This document shows, piece after piece, positions 53,839 through 63,987 of a DNA stretch of 64,000 nt (its first letter is position 1; each line of letters begins with the position of its first letter). The translations under genes and the position numbers were made by a program. This stretch comes from Vulcaniibacterium gelatinicum (lineage in GTDB: Bacteria > Pseudomonadota > Gammaproteobacteria > Xanthomonadales > Xanthomonadaceae): contig NZ_VNKO01000007.1 of assembly GCF_008033445.1 (NCBI RefSeq), positions 1 through 64,000 of the forward strand. Direction: 5' to 3'. The notes beneath the pieces are model-generated. The model saw only the letters and a list, made by a program, of their open reading frames with translations, ran no database searches and was not told the DNA's origin.

Positions 53839-54276
53839 ATGAACGCCACCACCCTGACCCCTGCCCTGCCGGTCGCCCGCGCCGCCGCCGCCACCGACCT
53901 CGCCGCCCTGCTCCTGCGCCTGGCGCTGGGCGTGATGTTCTTCTTCCACGGCCTGATCAAGTTCACCGTGTTCACCCTGCCCGGCACCGTGCAGTTCTTC
54001 GAATCGCTGGGCTACCCCGGCTGGACCGCCTACCTCGTCGCCCCCGCCGAGCTGCTGGCCGGCATCGCCCTGGTCGCCGGGTTCCGCACCCGCACGGTCG
54101 CGCTGCTCTCGCTGCCGATCCTGCTCGGCTCGCTGCTCGCCCATGCCGGCAACGGCTGGCTGTTCTCGGCGCCGAACGGCGGCTGGGAGTACCCGCTGTT
54201 CCTGACCGTGGCCGCGATCGTGCTGGCCCTGCTCGGCGGCGGCCGCTACGCCGTCAGCCGCGCCACGGCGCGCTGA
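53839..54276 (+). CDS. DoxX-family membrane protein
   Basis: A 145-residue protein with four membrane helices, as in DoxX/YphA: LLLRLALGVMFFFHGLIKFT, AYLVAPAELLAGIALVAGFR, VALLSLPILLGSLLAHAGN and YPLFLTVAAIVLALLGGG. The family is linked to oxidative and thiol stress or quinone metabolism but has no single known activity. GGAG lies 7 bases before the ATG. It is the first gene after the LysR intergenic operator and is followed by a dioxygenase of the YgiD type. Confidence 0.87.
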   Translation: MNATTLTPALPVARAAAATDLAALLLRLALGVMFFFHGLIKFTVFTLPGTVQFFESLGYPGWTAYLVAPAELLAGIALVAGFRTRTVALLSLPILLGSLLAHAGNGWLFSAPNGGWEYPLFLTVAAIVLALLGGGRYAVSRATAR

Positions 54277-54319
54277 GTCCCGCAGCAGGTTCCCGTTTTC
54301 CACCCCGCACGCCCCACCC

Positions 54320-54348
54320 GCACGCGGCGCGGATCCTGCGCCGCGTGC
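54320..54348 (+). terminator. Hairpin between doxX and ygiD-like gene
   Basis: GCACGCGGCGC (54320-54330) and GCGCCGCGTGC (54338-54348) form a perfect 11-bp stem with a 7-base loop, 28 bases before the next ATG. There is no T-run; it may attenuate read-through or be an mRNA processing point. Confidence 0.55.
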
Positions 54349-54375
54349 CGTCCTGCTCCTGTCCGAGAGATCGTC

Positions 54376-55206
54376 ATGTCCCGCGCCCCCGTCCTGTTCG
54401 TCTCCCACGGCTCGCCGATGTTCGCGATGGAGCCGGGCCGGCTCGGCCCGCAGCTGGCCGCGCTGGGCCGCCGCCTGGAGGGGGTGCGTGCGGTGCTGGT
54501 GGTGTCGCCGCACTGGCAGACCCGCGGGGTGCGGGTGATGACGACGCTGCGCCCGGAAACCGTGCACGACTTCGGTGGCTTTCCGCCGGCGCTGTACCGC
54601 CTCGGCTATCCGGTGGCCGGGGCGCCGGAGTTCGCCACGGAAGCCATGCGCCTGCTGCAGGCGGCGGGCTTCGAGGTCGCGCCCGATCCCACCCGCGGCC
54701 TCGACCATGGCGCCTGGGTGCCGCTGCGGCATCTGTTGCCGGCGGGCCGTCTGCCGGTGTTCCAGGTGTCGCTGCCGCTCGATCTGGACACCGCCGGCGC
54801 GCTGCGCCTGGGCCGGGCCCTGGCGCCGCTGCGCGCGCAGGGCGTGCTGATCGTCGGCTCCGGCAGCCTGACCCACAACCTGGACGAGTTCCGCCGGCAG
54901 GTGCGCGACGCCGACTACGCCCGCGCCTTCGCCGACTGGGTGGCCGACGCGGCCGCGCGCGGCGACACCGAGGCCCTCGTCCACTACCGCAGCCGCGCGC
55001 CGTTCGCCGGGCGCGCGCACCCGACCGAGGAGCATTACCTGCCGCTGCTGGTCGCCGCCGGCGCGGCCGAAGGCGATCCGCCGCCGCAGCGGCTCGAGGG
55101 CGGCATGGCCTACGGCACGCTGTGCATGGACTCCTACCTCTGGGAAGACCCGCCTGCCGCTGCGGCGCTCCCGCGCAGCAGCGGCGCCAGCGCACGCCAC
55201 ACGTGA
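54376..55206 (+). CDS. DODA-type extradiol ring-cleavage dioxygenase family protein (YgiD-like)
   Basis: A 276-residue protein of the class III extradiol dioxygenase family. HGSPM (His11, about 11-15), SPHWQTRGV (His46), HDFGGFP, LDHGAWVPLRHL (His) and GSGSLTHNLDEF are the metal-site blocks. E. coli YgiD (262 residues) is a DOPA dioxygenase homologue. The natural substrate is unknown. The C-terminus runs about 20 residues past the family end and overlaps the convergent tesA by 73 bases. Confidence 0.85.
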   Translation: MSRAPVLFVSHGSPMFAMEPGRLGPQLAALGRRLEGVRAVLVVSPHWQTRGVRVMTTLRPETVHDFGGFPPALYRLGYPVAGAPEFATEAMRLLQAAGFEVAPDPTRGLDHGAWVPLRHLLPAGRLPVFQVSLPLDLDTAGALRLGRALAPLRAQGVLIVGSGSLTHNLDEFRRQVRDADYARAFADWVADAAARGDTEALVHYRSRAPFAGRAHPTEEHYLPLLVAAGAAEGDPPPQRLEGGMAYGTLCMDSYLWEDPPAAAALPRSSGASARHT

Positions 55207-55838
55207 TCGCGCAGCCTGGGCTGCGCGGCGGCGACCGGGTGCAGGTTGTCGGCCTGGTAGGCGTCGCGCTCGAGCGCGACCGGTTCGAGCAGGAACGGCA
55301 CCAGCGCGGTGTCGAAGCGCGCGGCCAGGTCGCGGAAGCTGCGCTCGAACTCGGCGGTGTACTCCGGCCCGTAGTTCGGCGGCATGCGCATGCCGACCAG
55401 CAGCACGCGCGCCCCCACGCCCTGCGCCGCGCCGATCATGCGCGCCAGGTTGCGCCGCATCTCGCGCAGCGGCAGCCCGCGCAGGGCGTCATTGGAACCG
55501 AGCGCGATCACCACCACCGCCGGCCGATGCCGCGCCACCTCCTGCACGATGCGCGCCGCGCCGCCGGCGCTGGTCTCGCCGCTGATGCTGGCGTTGACCA
55601 CGCGCCAGCCGGGGTGGGTGCGGGCCATGCGTTCGGCGGTCAGCGCCACCCAGCCCTGCGCCGCATTCATCCCGTAGGCGGCCGAGAGCGAGTCGCCGAT
55701 CACCAGCACGGTCGGCGGCGGCAGCGGCTGGACCCGGGCCGGGATGGCCTGCGCCAGCGCCGTCCACGCCGCCAGCGCCAGCCCCCAACCAATGGCCCAT
55801 TGCCCGAAGCGCCGGAATGCCCCATTTGGCAGGTTCAT
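55134..55838 (-). CDS. tesA: Arylesterase/lysophospholipase L1 (TesA-like SGNH hydrolase)
   Basis: A 234-residue exported esterase. A signal peptide (FGQWAIGWGLALAAWTALAQA) precedes the SGNH core: GDSLSAAYG (block I Ser near 49), ISGETSAGGAAR, ALGSNDALRG (Asn near 113) and DNLHP with the Asp-His pair. It is divergent from an ybbA-ybbP-type ABC gene pair, exactly as tesA is in E. coli, which supports the name. Its 3' end overlaps the neighbouring dioxygenase gene. Confidence 0.88.
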   Translation of the reverse strand: MNLPNGAFRRFGQWAIGWGLALAAWTALAQAIPARVQPLPPPTVLVIGDSLSAAYGMNAAQGWVALTAERMARTHPGWRVVNASISGETSAGGAARIVQEVARHRPAVVVIALGSNDALRGLPLREMRRNLARMIGAAQGVGARVLLVGMRMPPNYGPEYTAEFERSFRDLAARFDTALVPFLLEPVALERDAYQADNLHPVAAAQPRLRDHVWRALAPLLRGSAAAAGGSSQR

Positions 55839-55922
55839 GCACGCGTTCTCCCGTCGGCGCGGCCCTTGGCCGTGCCGCGATTTGCCGATGGCCGGCCCGC
55901 CGGCCCACGATGGATGCTCCGA

Positions 55923-56660
55923 ATGAATAAGGCCGAACCGACCGTGCCGCAAGCCGAAGCCGCACTCGACGACCAGGCAGCGGTCGCAACCGCGCCCGCG
56001 CTGGAAGTCACCAATCTGGGCAAGCGGGTGACGCTGCCCTCCGGCGAGCTCACCATCCTCGACGGGCTGAGTTTCAGCATCGCCCGCGGCGAGGCGGTGG
56101 CGATCGTCGGCGCCTCCGGTTCCGGCAAGAGCACCCTGCTTGCGCTGATGGCCGGGCTCGACCTGCCCAGCAGCGGCCAGGTGACGCTGGAGGGCGCACC
56201 GATGTCCGCGCTCGACGAGGACGGCCGCGCGCGCGTGCGCGGCGAGAAGGTCGGGTTCGTGTTCCAGAGCTTCCAGCTGCTGCCCTCGCTCACCGCGCTG
56301 GAGAACGTGATGCTGCCGCTGGAGCTGCGCGGCGATGCCGACGCCGCCACGCCGGCACGCGCGATCCTCGACCGGGTCGGCCTCGGCCAGCGCCTGCACC
56401 ACTACCCGCGCCAGCTCTCCGGCGGCGAGCAGCAGCGCGTGGCGCTGGCGCGCGCGTTCGTGACCCGGCCGGCGCTGCTGTTCGCCGACGAACCCACCGG
56501 CAACCTCGACACCCGCACCGGGCAGGCGATCATCGAGCTGCTGTTCGAACTCAACGCCGCCGCCGGCACCACCCTGGTGCTGGTGACCCACGACGAACAC
56601 CTGGCACGGCGCTGCCGGCGCCTGCTGCGGCTGGACGGCGGGCGCCTGGTGGCCGCATGA
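55923..56660 (+). CDS. ybbA: ABC transporter ATP-binding protein (YbbA-like)
   Basis: A 245-residue ATPase of the MacB/LolD class. Walker A is GASGSGKST (about 62-70), the Q-loop is in FVFQSFQLLPSLTALENVML, the signature is QLSGGEQQRVALARAF (about 163-178) and Walker B is ALLFADEPTGNLDTRTG. An ATG three codons earlier is also possible. It powers the FtsX-like permease whose gene overlaps by ATGA. The E. coli homologue is linked to tesA in the same divergent layout. Confidence 0.9.
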   Translation: MNKAEPTVPQAEAALDDQAAVATAPALEVTNLGKRVTLPSGELTILDGLSFSIARGEAVAIVGASGSGKSTLLALMAGLDLPSSGQVTLEGAPMSALDEDGRARVRGEKVGFVFQSFQLLPSLTALENVMLPLELRGDADAATPARAILDRVGLGQRLHHYPRQLSGGEQQRVALARAFVTRPALLFADEPTGNLDTRTGQAIIELLFELNAAAGTTLVLVTHDEHLARRCRRLLRLDGGRLVAA

Positions 56661-59194
56661 ACCGGCCCGCGCTCGTCCTCGCCTGGCGCCAGCTGCGCCG
56701 CGACCTCAAGTCCGGCGACGTGCGCATCCTGCTCGCGGCGCTGACGCTCGCGGTGTTCGCGGTGACCGCGGTCGGCTTCGTCACCGACCGCGCCGAGCGC
56801 GCGCTGCTGCTGGAGGCCAACCGGCTGATGGGCGGCGACGCGGTGGTGCGCGCCGATGCGCCGATCGGCGGCGCGGTGCGCGCGGCGGCGCAAACGCCGG
56901 CGCTGCGGCGCGCCGAGACGGTCGAGCTCGACACCATGATCCGGGTCGGCAGCGGCGAAACGGCGCGCCTGCGCCTGGGCGAACTGCGCGCGCTCGGGCC
57001 GGGCTATCCGCTGCGCGGTACGTTCCGGGTGATCGCGGCCGACGACGGCGTGGAACGGCCGGCCGACGGCATTCCGCGGCCCGGCACGCTGTGGATGAGC
57101 CGGGCCGGCGCCGAGGCGCTCGGCGCGCGGATCGGCGACGAGGTGCGCCTGGGCACCGCCACGCTGCGCCTGGACGCGCTGGTGACGCAGGAACCGGACG
57201 CCTCGTTCGACTATTTCGCCGTCGCGCCGAAGGTGTTCATCGCGCTCGCCGACCTGCCGCGCACCGGGCTGGTGCAGGAAGGCAGCCGCGTCGCGTACCG
57301 GCTGGTCGTGGCCGGCGAACCGGCGGCGGTCGAACGCTTCGTCGCGCGCGTGCGCCCGGCCCTGGCGCGCGGGCAGCGGCTGGTCACCATCGGCCAGTCG
57401 CGCCCCGAGCTGCGCTCGGCGCTGGATCGCGCCGGACGCTTCCTCGGCCTGGCCGCGCTGGTGTCGGTGGTGCTGGCCGCGGTCGCGGTGGCCATGGCCG
57501 CGCGCCGGCACAGCGCGCGCCACCTGTCCGGCGCGGCGGTGATGCGCTGCCTGGGCGCCAGCCAGCGCACCCTGGTGGCGATCCACGTCGGCGAACTGCT
57601 GCTGCTCGGCCTGGGCGCGAGCGCGCTCGGCGTGCTGCTCGCGTTCGCGGGCCAGCAGGCGGTGGTCGCCTGGCTCGCGCGCACGCTCGAACTGTCCATC
57701 CCGCCCGCCGGCTGGCTGCCGGCGCTGCACGGCCTGGGCGTGGGCCTGGTGGTGCTGCTCGCCTTCGGCGCGCCGCCGGTGCTGGCGCTGCGGCGGGTGT
57801 CGGCGCTGCGCGTGCTGCGCCGCGACCTGGACGCCACCGAACCGAGGGCGTGGGCGGTGGCCCTCGCCGGCCTGGCCGGCCTGGCGGCGCTGCTGTGGTG
57901 GAAGGCCGGCTCGGCCGCGCTCGGCGGCGCAATGCTGCTCGGCATCGGCGCCACCTTCGCCGTGCTCGCGCTGCTGGCGTGGCTGCTGATCGTCGCGGTG
58001 CGCCGGCTGCGGCCGCGCCTGCGCGGCAGCCTGCGCTACGGGCTGGCCAACGTCAGCCGCCGCGCCGCCAGCAGCGTGGCCCAGGTCTCCGCCCTCGGCC
58101 TGGGCCTGATGGCGCTGCTGCTGCTCACCTTCGTCCGCACCGACCTGCTCGACCGCTGGCAGCGGCAGCTCGCCGAGGACGCGCCGAACCGCTTCATCGT
58201 CAACGTCCAGTCCGACCAGGTGCAGCCGGTGCGTGCGTTCATCGCCGCGCGCGGCCTGCCCGCGCCCGAGCTGCACCCGATGGTGCGGGCGCGCTACGTG
58301 GCCCGCAACGGCACCCCGGTGGCGCACCAGCGCCGCGACGACACCGCCCCCGCGGACGACGCCGAACGCCGGCGGCGGCGCTGGAGCGAGCGCGAGTTCA
58401 ACCTTTCCACCGCGACCGGGCTGCGCGAGGACAACACGGTCGTGGCCGGCCGCTACTGGCACGCCACCGTGCCGCGCACGCCGGAGCTGTCGGTGGAAGA
58501 GGACTTCGCCGCCTCGCTCGGCTGGGCGCTCGGCGACCGCGTCGCCTTCGACATCGGCGGCCGGCGCCTGGAAGCGACGATCACCAGCCTGCGCCGGGTC
58601 GAGTGGGAGAGCTTCCGGCCCAACTTCTTCGTCCTGGTCTCGCCGGGCGCGCTCGACCCCTACCCGGCCAGTTACATCACCGCGGTGCGCGTGCCGCAGG
58701 GCGAGGCGCGCTTCACCGCGGCGCTGGTCGAGCGCTTCCCCAACCTGTCGGTGATTGACGTGGACGCGGTGCTGGCGCAGGTGCGCGCCACCGGCGACCA
58801 GGTCTCGCGGGTGGTGCAGGTGGTGTTCTGGTTCGCGCTCGCCGCCGGGGTGCTGGTGCTGCTGGCCGCGGTCAGCGCCAGCCAGGACGAGCGCCTGCTC
58901 GAGGGCGGGGTGATGCGCGTGCTCGGCGGCAGCCGCCGCCAGCTGCGGCTGGCGCAGGCCTCGGAATTCGCCGCGATCGGCCTGCTCTCCGGCCTGGTCG
59001 CGGCGATCGCCGCCTCGGTGCTGTCGGGCGTGGTCGCCGAACGCGTGTTCGACCTGCCCTGGCAACCGAACTGGCGCCTGGCCGCCGCCGGCGGGGCGCT
59101 GGGCATGCTCGCCGCGCTCGCCGCCGGCCTGTTCGCGACCCGCCGCGTGCTGGACACCCCGCCCAGCGTGACCCTGCGCGCGCTGCAGGAGTGA
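56657..59194 (+). CDS. ybbP: FtsX-like ABC permease (YbbP-like)
   Basis: An 845-residue membrane protein with two FtsX-type permease domains. Membrane groups lie at about 22-42 (LLAALTLAVFAVTAVGFVT), 255-435 (LGLAALVSVVLAAVAVAMAA, LLGLGASALGVLLAF, GAMLLGIGATFAVLALLAWL) and 715-835 (VVFWFALAAGVLVLLAAVSA, FAAIGLLSGLVAAIAASVLS). Two periplasmic regions lie between. The family moves lipids or envelope molecules; the substrate is unknown. Together with YbbA it makes a complete exporter. Confidence 0.9.
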   Translation: MNRPALVLAWRQLRRDLKSGDVRILLAALTLAVFAVTAVGFVTDRAERALLLEANRLMGGDAVVRADAPIGGAVRAAAQTPALRRAETVELDTMIRVGSGETARLRLGELRALGPGYPLRGTFRVIAADDGVERPADGIPRPGTLWMSRAGAEALGARIGDEVRLGTATLRLDALVTQEPDASFDYFAVAPKVFIALADLPRTGLVQEGSRVAYRLVVAGEPAAVERFVARVRPALARGQRLVTIGQSRPELRSALDRAGRFLGLAALVSVVLAAVAVAMAARRHSARHLSGAAVMRCLGASQRTLVAIHVGELLLLGLGASALGVLLAFAGQQAVVAWLARTLELSIPPAGWLPALHGLGVGLVVLLAFGAPPVLALRRVSALRVLRRDLDATEPRAWAVALAGLAGLAALLWWKAGSAALGGAMLLGIGATFAVLALLAWLLIVAVRRLRPRLRGSLRYGLANVSRRAASSVAQVSALGLGLMALLLLTFVRTDLLDRWQRQLAEDAPNRFIVNVQSDQVQPVRAFIAARGLPAPELHPMVRARYVARNGTPVAHQRRDDTAPADDAERRRRRWSEREFNLSTATGLREDNTVVAGRYWHATVPRTPELSVEEDFAASLGWALGDRVAFDIGGRRLEATITSLRRVEWESFRPNFFVLVSPGALDPYPASYITAVRVPQGEARFTAALVERFPNLSVIDVDAVLAQVRATGDQVSRVVQVVFWFALAAGVLVLLAAVSASQDERLLEGGVMRVLGGSRRQLRLAQASEFAAIGLLSGLVAAIAASVLSGVVAERVFDLPWQPNWRLAAAGGALGMLAALAAGLFATRRVLDTPPSVTLRALQE

Positions 59195-59258
59195 CCCTGC
59201 GGCCGCGTACGGTGCACCGCAGCTTGCAAGCCCTCCGCGCGGCCCCGAACATCGGGGA

Positions 59259-59353
59259 ATGCGCCTGCGGTTCCCTCGTCTCGACCCCGTCCTGCGCCGC
59301 CTGCGCGGCGATTTCCGGCTCGCGATCCTGACCCGTTCGGGCTGGTCGCATGC
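59259..59353 (+). other. Displaced N-terminus of the GGDEF gene (frameshift)
   Basis: An ATG opens a frame reading MRLRFPRLDPVLRRLRGDFR, LAILT, then turning into RSGWSHAW, which looks non-native. If one base is added near 59334-59336, the frame joins the next one and reads LT-x-FGLVACVGILPFAVLRF, a natural first membrane helix. It therefore appears to be the true start of the diguanylate cyclase gene, disconnected by a one-base deletion or a sequence error. Confidence 0.65.
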
Positions 59354-60292
59354 GTGGGGATCCTGCCGTTCGCCGTGCTCCGTTTCGCCCAGGGCAACTG
59401 GGCGGTCGGGGTCGCCGATACCTTCATCATCCTCGGCATCGCCACGCTCACGACCTATGCCTGGTGGAGCGGGCAAACCAAGCGGGCCTGCGTCGCCGTC
59501 GTCTTCGTCTACACCCTCGGCGGGCTGTTCGTGGCCAGCCAGATCGGTCCCCCGGGGATCATGTGGATGTATCCGGTGCTGCTCACCAACTTCCTGCTGG
59601 TGAGGCGGCTGCTGGCGATGACGGCATCCTTGTTCGCCCTGGCAGCACTGCCCCTGACGGGCGCGCTCGAGCATTCGATGGATGTGATCGCCTTCCTGGT
59701 CACCGGGGGCATCACCTGCGCCTTCTCTTTCATCTTCGCCTACCGCACCGACACCCAGCGCGCGCAGCTCGAGGACCTGGCCTGCCACGACCCGCTCACC
59801 GGCACCTACAACCGGCGCGCGCTCGAGCGCGAACTGCGCATCGCGCTCGAAGGCCACCGCCGCTACGGCACGCCGTGCGGCCTGGCGATCCTCGACATCG
59901 ACCATTTCAAGCAGATCAACGACCGCTACGGGCACGAGGCCGGCGATTCGGTGCTGATGGACTTCGCCCGCCTGATCCAGCGCCAGATCCGTGCCGGCGA
60001 CCGCTTCTTCCGCTCCGGCGGCGAGGAATTCCTGCTGCTCGTGCCCGGCGCCACGCGCGAGGGGCTGCTCGTCTTCTGCGAGAAGCTGCGCGCCTGTGTC
60101 GCCGAACAGCTGCACTGCAACGGCGAGGCGATCACCGTCTCGATCGGCGCGGCAATGCTCGAGACCGACACCGAGGCCGGGCCGTGGCTGGCCCGCGCCG
60201 ACGCGGCGCTGTACCGGGCCAAGCACGCCGGCCGCAACCGGGTCGAGTTCGCCGCCGCGGAACCGGCGCCGGCGGCCACGGCCACCGGCTGA
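59354..60292 (+). CDS. Membrane diguanylate cyclase (GGDEF), 5' end frameshifted
   Basis: A 312-residue frame with about five membrane helices (ADTFIILGIATLTTYAWW, RACVAVVFVYTLGGLFVA, WMYPVLLTNFLLV, MTASLFALAALPLTGAL, VIAFLVTGGITCAFSFIFAY) and a GGDEF domain with DPLTGTYNRRALERE, DIDHFKQINDRYGHEAGD and active-site loop RSGGEEFLLL (GGEEF near 222-226). All catalytic residues for c-di-GMP synthesis are there; no RxxD inhibitory site precedes GGEEF. It can start at a GTG, but homology of the upstream segment suggests a lost base. Confidence 0.85.
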   Translation: MGILPFAVLRFAQGNWAVGVADTFIILGIATLTTYAWWSGQTKRACVAVVFVYTLGGLFVASQIGPPGIMWMYPVLLTNFLLVRRLLAMTASLFALAALPLTGALEHSMDVIAFLVTGGITCAFSFIFAYRTDTQRAQLEDLACHDPLTGTYNRRALERELRIALEGHRRYGTPCGLAILDIDHFKQINDRYGHEAGDSVLMDFARLIQRQIRAGDRFFRSGGEEFLLLVPGATREGLLVFCEKLRACVAEQLHCNGEAITVSIGAAMLETDTEAGPWLARADAALYRAKHAGRNRVEFAAAEPAPAATATG

Positions 60293-60327
60293 AGGCGCCG
60301 CAGCGCCCAGCCTGGATCAGCTGCCGC

Positions 60328-61761
<1,434 letters not shown>

Positions 61762-61950
61762 TCAGGAGCGGACCAGCAGCAGGGCCGCCACGCCGAGCAG
61801 CATCACCGCCCCGCCGACCACCCGCAACTGGCGGTTGCTCATCGCCAGCATCTGCTCGGCGGCGCGCTTCCACCCGCCCGGAGCGGCGAACAGGAACAGC
61901 CCCTCGAGCACGGCGACCAGGCACAGGGCGGAGAGCAGTTCGGTGGTCAT
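61762..61950 (-). CDS. yjeT: DUF2065 family membrane protein (YjeT-like)
   Basis: A 62-residue protein with two membrane helices (LLSALCLVAVLEGLFLFAA and VVGGAVMLLGVAALLLVRS) separated by a short loop (GGWKRAAEQMLAMSNRQLR). This is the whole DUF2065 pattern. The family function is unknown. Its place between hflC and purA is the same as in E. coli, which is the best support for the name. Confidence 0.88.
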   Translation of the reverse strand: MTTELLSALCLVAVLEGLFLFAAPGGWKRAAEQMLAMSNRQLRVVGGAVMLLGVAALLLVRS

Positions 61951-62044
61951 CTCGATCGTCGGTCAACCGAAGCGAAGTGCCAGCGCGGCCGGCCCCTGTC
62001 CGGCCGGCCGTTCCGCAACGAAGCAGCGTACGTCCCGATCCGCC

Positions 62045-62908
62045 TCAACGCTCGTCGCGCAGGTACTGCAGGAACGGGTCGTTGCGCTCGAGCACGATCA
62101 CCGCCTCGCCGTCGGCGAACGCCTTGCGGTAGGCCTCCAGGCTGCGGTGGAACGCGTAGAAGCCCGGATCGCTGCCGTAGGCCTGCGCGTAGATCCGCGC
62201 CGCCTGCGCGTCGCCCTCGCCGCGCAGCTTCTGCGCGTCGCGCTCGGCCTCGGCCAGGATCACCGCCCGGTCGCGGTCCGCCTGGGCCCGGATCTGCTGC
62301 GCCTGCTCCTCGCCCTCGGCCCGCAGCCGGCTGGCCACCTGCTGGCGCTGCGCGCTCATCCGCCGGTACACGTCACGGATCACCTGGCTGTCGGTGGGCA
62401 GGTCTATCTGCTTGATGCGCAGATCCACGATCCGCACCCCCAGCGTCTGCGCACCCTTGTTGATCGCGTCGAGCTGGCTCTTGACGATCTCGGTGCGGTC
62501 GCCCGACACCACCTGCGACAGCGTGCGCCCGTTGATCTCGTTGCGCAGCGCGTCCTTGATGATCGGCGCCAGGCGCTCGACCGCGACGTCCTCGTTGCCG
62601 CCGGTGGCGCGGTAGAACGCGCGCGCGTCCTCGATCCGGCCGACCGCGAAGAAATCCACGCTGACGTCCTTGCGCTCCGAGGTCAGGTAACGCTCCGGCT
62701 CGGCCGGCAGCACCTGCAGGCGGCGGTCGAAGACCCGCGCGCTCTCGATCAACGGCAGCTTGAAGTGCAGCCCCGGCCCGATGTCGGTGCGCGACACCCG
62801 GCCCAGGTTGAGCACGATCGCGGTGTGACCCTCGGCGACCACGTACACCGAGCCCAGCAGCGCCAGCAGGGCGACCGCCACGCCCGCCATCCAGATCCGG
62901 AACTTCAT
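62045..62908 (-). CDS. hflC: Membrane protease modulator HflC
   Basis: A 287-residue band-7 protein that forms a complex with HflK and regulates FtsH. After an N-terminal membrane segment (IWMAGVAVALLALLGSVYVV) come AEGHTAIVLNLGRVSRTDIG and FKLPLIESARVFDRRLQVL, the SPFH core, then a long helical C-terminus (ASRLRAEGEEQAQQIRAQAD, RDRAVILAEAERDAQKLRGE). The start overlaps the hflK stop by ATGA. The terminal VIVLERNDPFLQYLRD matches HflC ends. Confidence 0.94.
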   Translation of the reverse strand: MKFRIWMAGVAVALLALLGSVYVVAEGHTAIVLNLGRVSRTDIGPGLHFKLPLIESARVFDRRLQVLPAEPERYLTSERKDVSVDFFAVGRIEDARAFYRATGGNEDVAVERLAPIIKDALRNEINGRTLSQVVSGDRTEIVKSQLDAINKGAQTLGVRIVDLRIKQIDLPTDSQVIRDVYRRMSAQRQQVASRLRAEGEEQAQQIRAQADRDRAVILAEAERDAQKLRGEGDAQAARIYAQAYGSDPGFYAFHRSLEAYRKAFADGEAVIVLERNDPFLQYLRDER

Positions 62909-63987
62909 CGGCTTGCCTCCCCGCCGTCACGCGGATTGCGGCCCGGGCGACGCTCGCCCTCGCCCGCGCCCACCGTCGGCGCGACCAGTTCGGCCGGCAC
63001 CAGCGGCGGCTGCGGCGCCGCGGCCGAGCCGCCGGCCTCGCGCATCGGCACGTAGATCAACTGGCGGCCGTCGCCGCCGACCACCTTGCGGTTCTCCGCC
63101 AGCACCTGCTGCACCGTCTCCAGCCACAGGCGCTTGCGCGTGACCTCCGGCGCGAGGCGGTACTGGTCCACCAGCAGGCTGAAGCGCTGCGCGTCGCCGC
63201 TGGCGCGCGCGATCGCCGCGGTCTTGTAGCCGTCGGCGACGGTGCGCACCCGCGCCGCCTCGCCGCGCGCCTCGGGCACCACCTTGGCCGCGTAGGCGCG
63301 CGCCTCGCTGATCAGGCGGTCCTTGTCCTGCTGCGCGCTGTTGACGTCGTCGAAGGCCGGCTTGACCTCCTCCGGCGGACGGGCATTGGGCAGGTTGAGC
63401 TCGGTCACCACCAGGCCGGTGCGGTAGGCCTCGAGCGATTTCTGCAGGTTGGTGCGCGCCGCCACCGCCAGCGCGTTGCGCGCGCCGAGCACGGTGTCCA
63501 GGCTGGAGCGGCCGACCTGCTCGCGCACGGTGCTGAGCGCGGCCTGGCGCAGCACCTCGTCGGCGTCGCGGGTGCCGAACAGGTAGCGCTGCGGATCGGC
63601 GACCCGGTACTGCACGTTGATCTCGACCTGGACGATGTTCTCGTCCGCGGTCAGCACCGGCACGTTGTCGCTGAAGGTCTTGATCTGGGTGGCGTTGACC
63701 TTGATCACGCGCTCGATCGGCCAGGGCAGCTTGAAGTTCGGGCCGGGCTGCATCACCCGCGCGAACTGGCCGAAGCGCAGCACCACGCCGCGCTGCTGCT
63801 CGGCGACCAGCACGAAGGTGTCGAACACCAGCCACAGGCCGAGGATCAGCGCGACCCAGCGGCCGGCGCCGCCGCCGCCGGCGAAGTTGCGGAGATTGTC
63901 CAGCAGGCGGCCGATCCCGCCGCCCGAGGGTGTCCAGGGTTTGCGGCCGCCCCGGTTGGGCGAACCGCCAGGAGTGTTCCAGGCCAT
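62905..63987 (-). CDS. hflK: Membrane protease modulator HflK
   Basis: A 360-residue band-7 protein and partner of HflC. It starts with the Gly/Pro-rich cytoplasmic stretch typical of HflK (MAWNTPGGSPNRGGRKPWTP), then a membrane segment (WVALILGLWLVFDTFVLV), EQQRGVVLRFGQFARVMQPG and the SPFH core (INVQYRVADPQRYLFGTRDA), and a helical region (ISEARAYAAKVVPEARGEAA). The family usually has a longer C-tail; here it is Pro/Gly-rich. The gene preceding it (hfq-hflX in many genomes) is outside the window. Confidence 0.94.
   Translation of the reverse strand: MAWNTPGGSPNRGGRKPWTPSGGGIGRLLDNLRNFAGGGGAGRWVALILGLWLVFDTFVLVAEQQRGVVLRFGQFARVMQPGPNFKLPWPIERVIKVNATQIKTFSDNVPVLTADENIVQVEINVQYRVADPQRYLFGTRDADEVLRQAALSTVREQVGRSSLDTVLGARNALAVAARTNLQKSLEAYRTGLVVTELNLPNARPPEEVKPAFDDVNSAQQDKDRLISEARAYAAKVVPEARGEAARVRTVADGYKTAAIARASGDAQRFSLLVDQYRLAPEVTRKRLWLETVQQVLAENRKVVGGDGRQLIYVPMREAGGSAAAPQPPLVPAELVAPTVGAGEGERRPGRNPRDGGEASR

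Noticed and set aside
56402-60226. Long minus-strand open frame across ybbA-ybbP and the GGDEF gene
   Set aside because: It spans three real plus-strand genes and has a repetitive Arg/Gln/His composition typical of shadows in GC-rich DNA.
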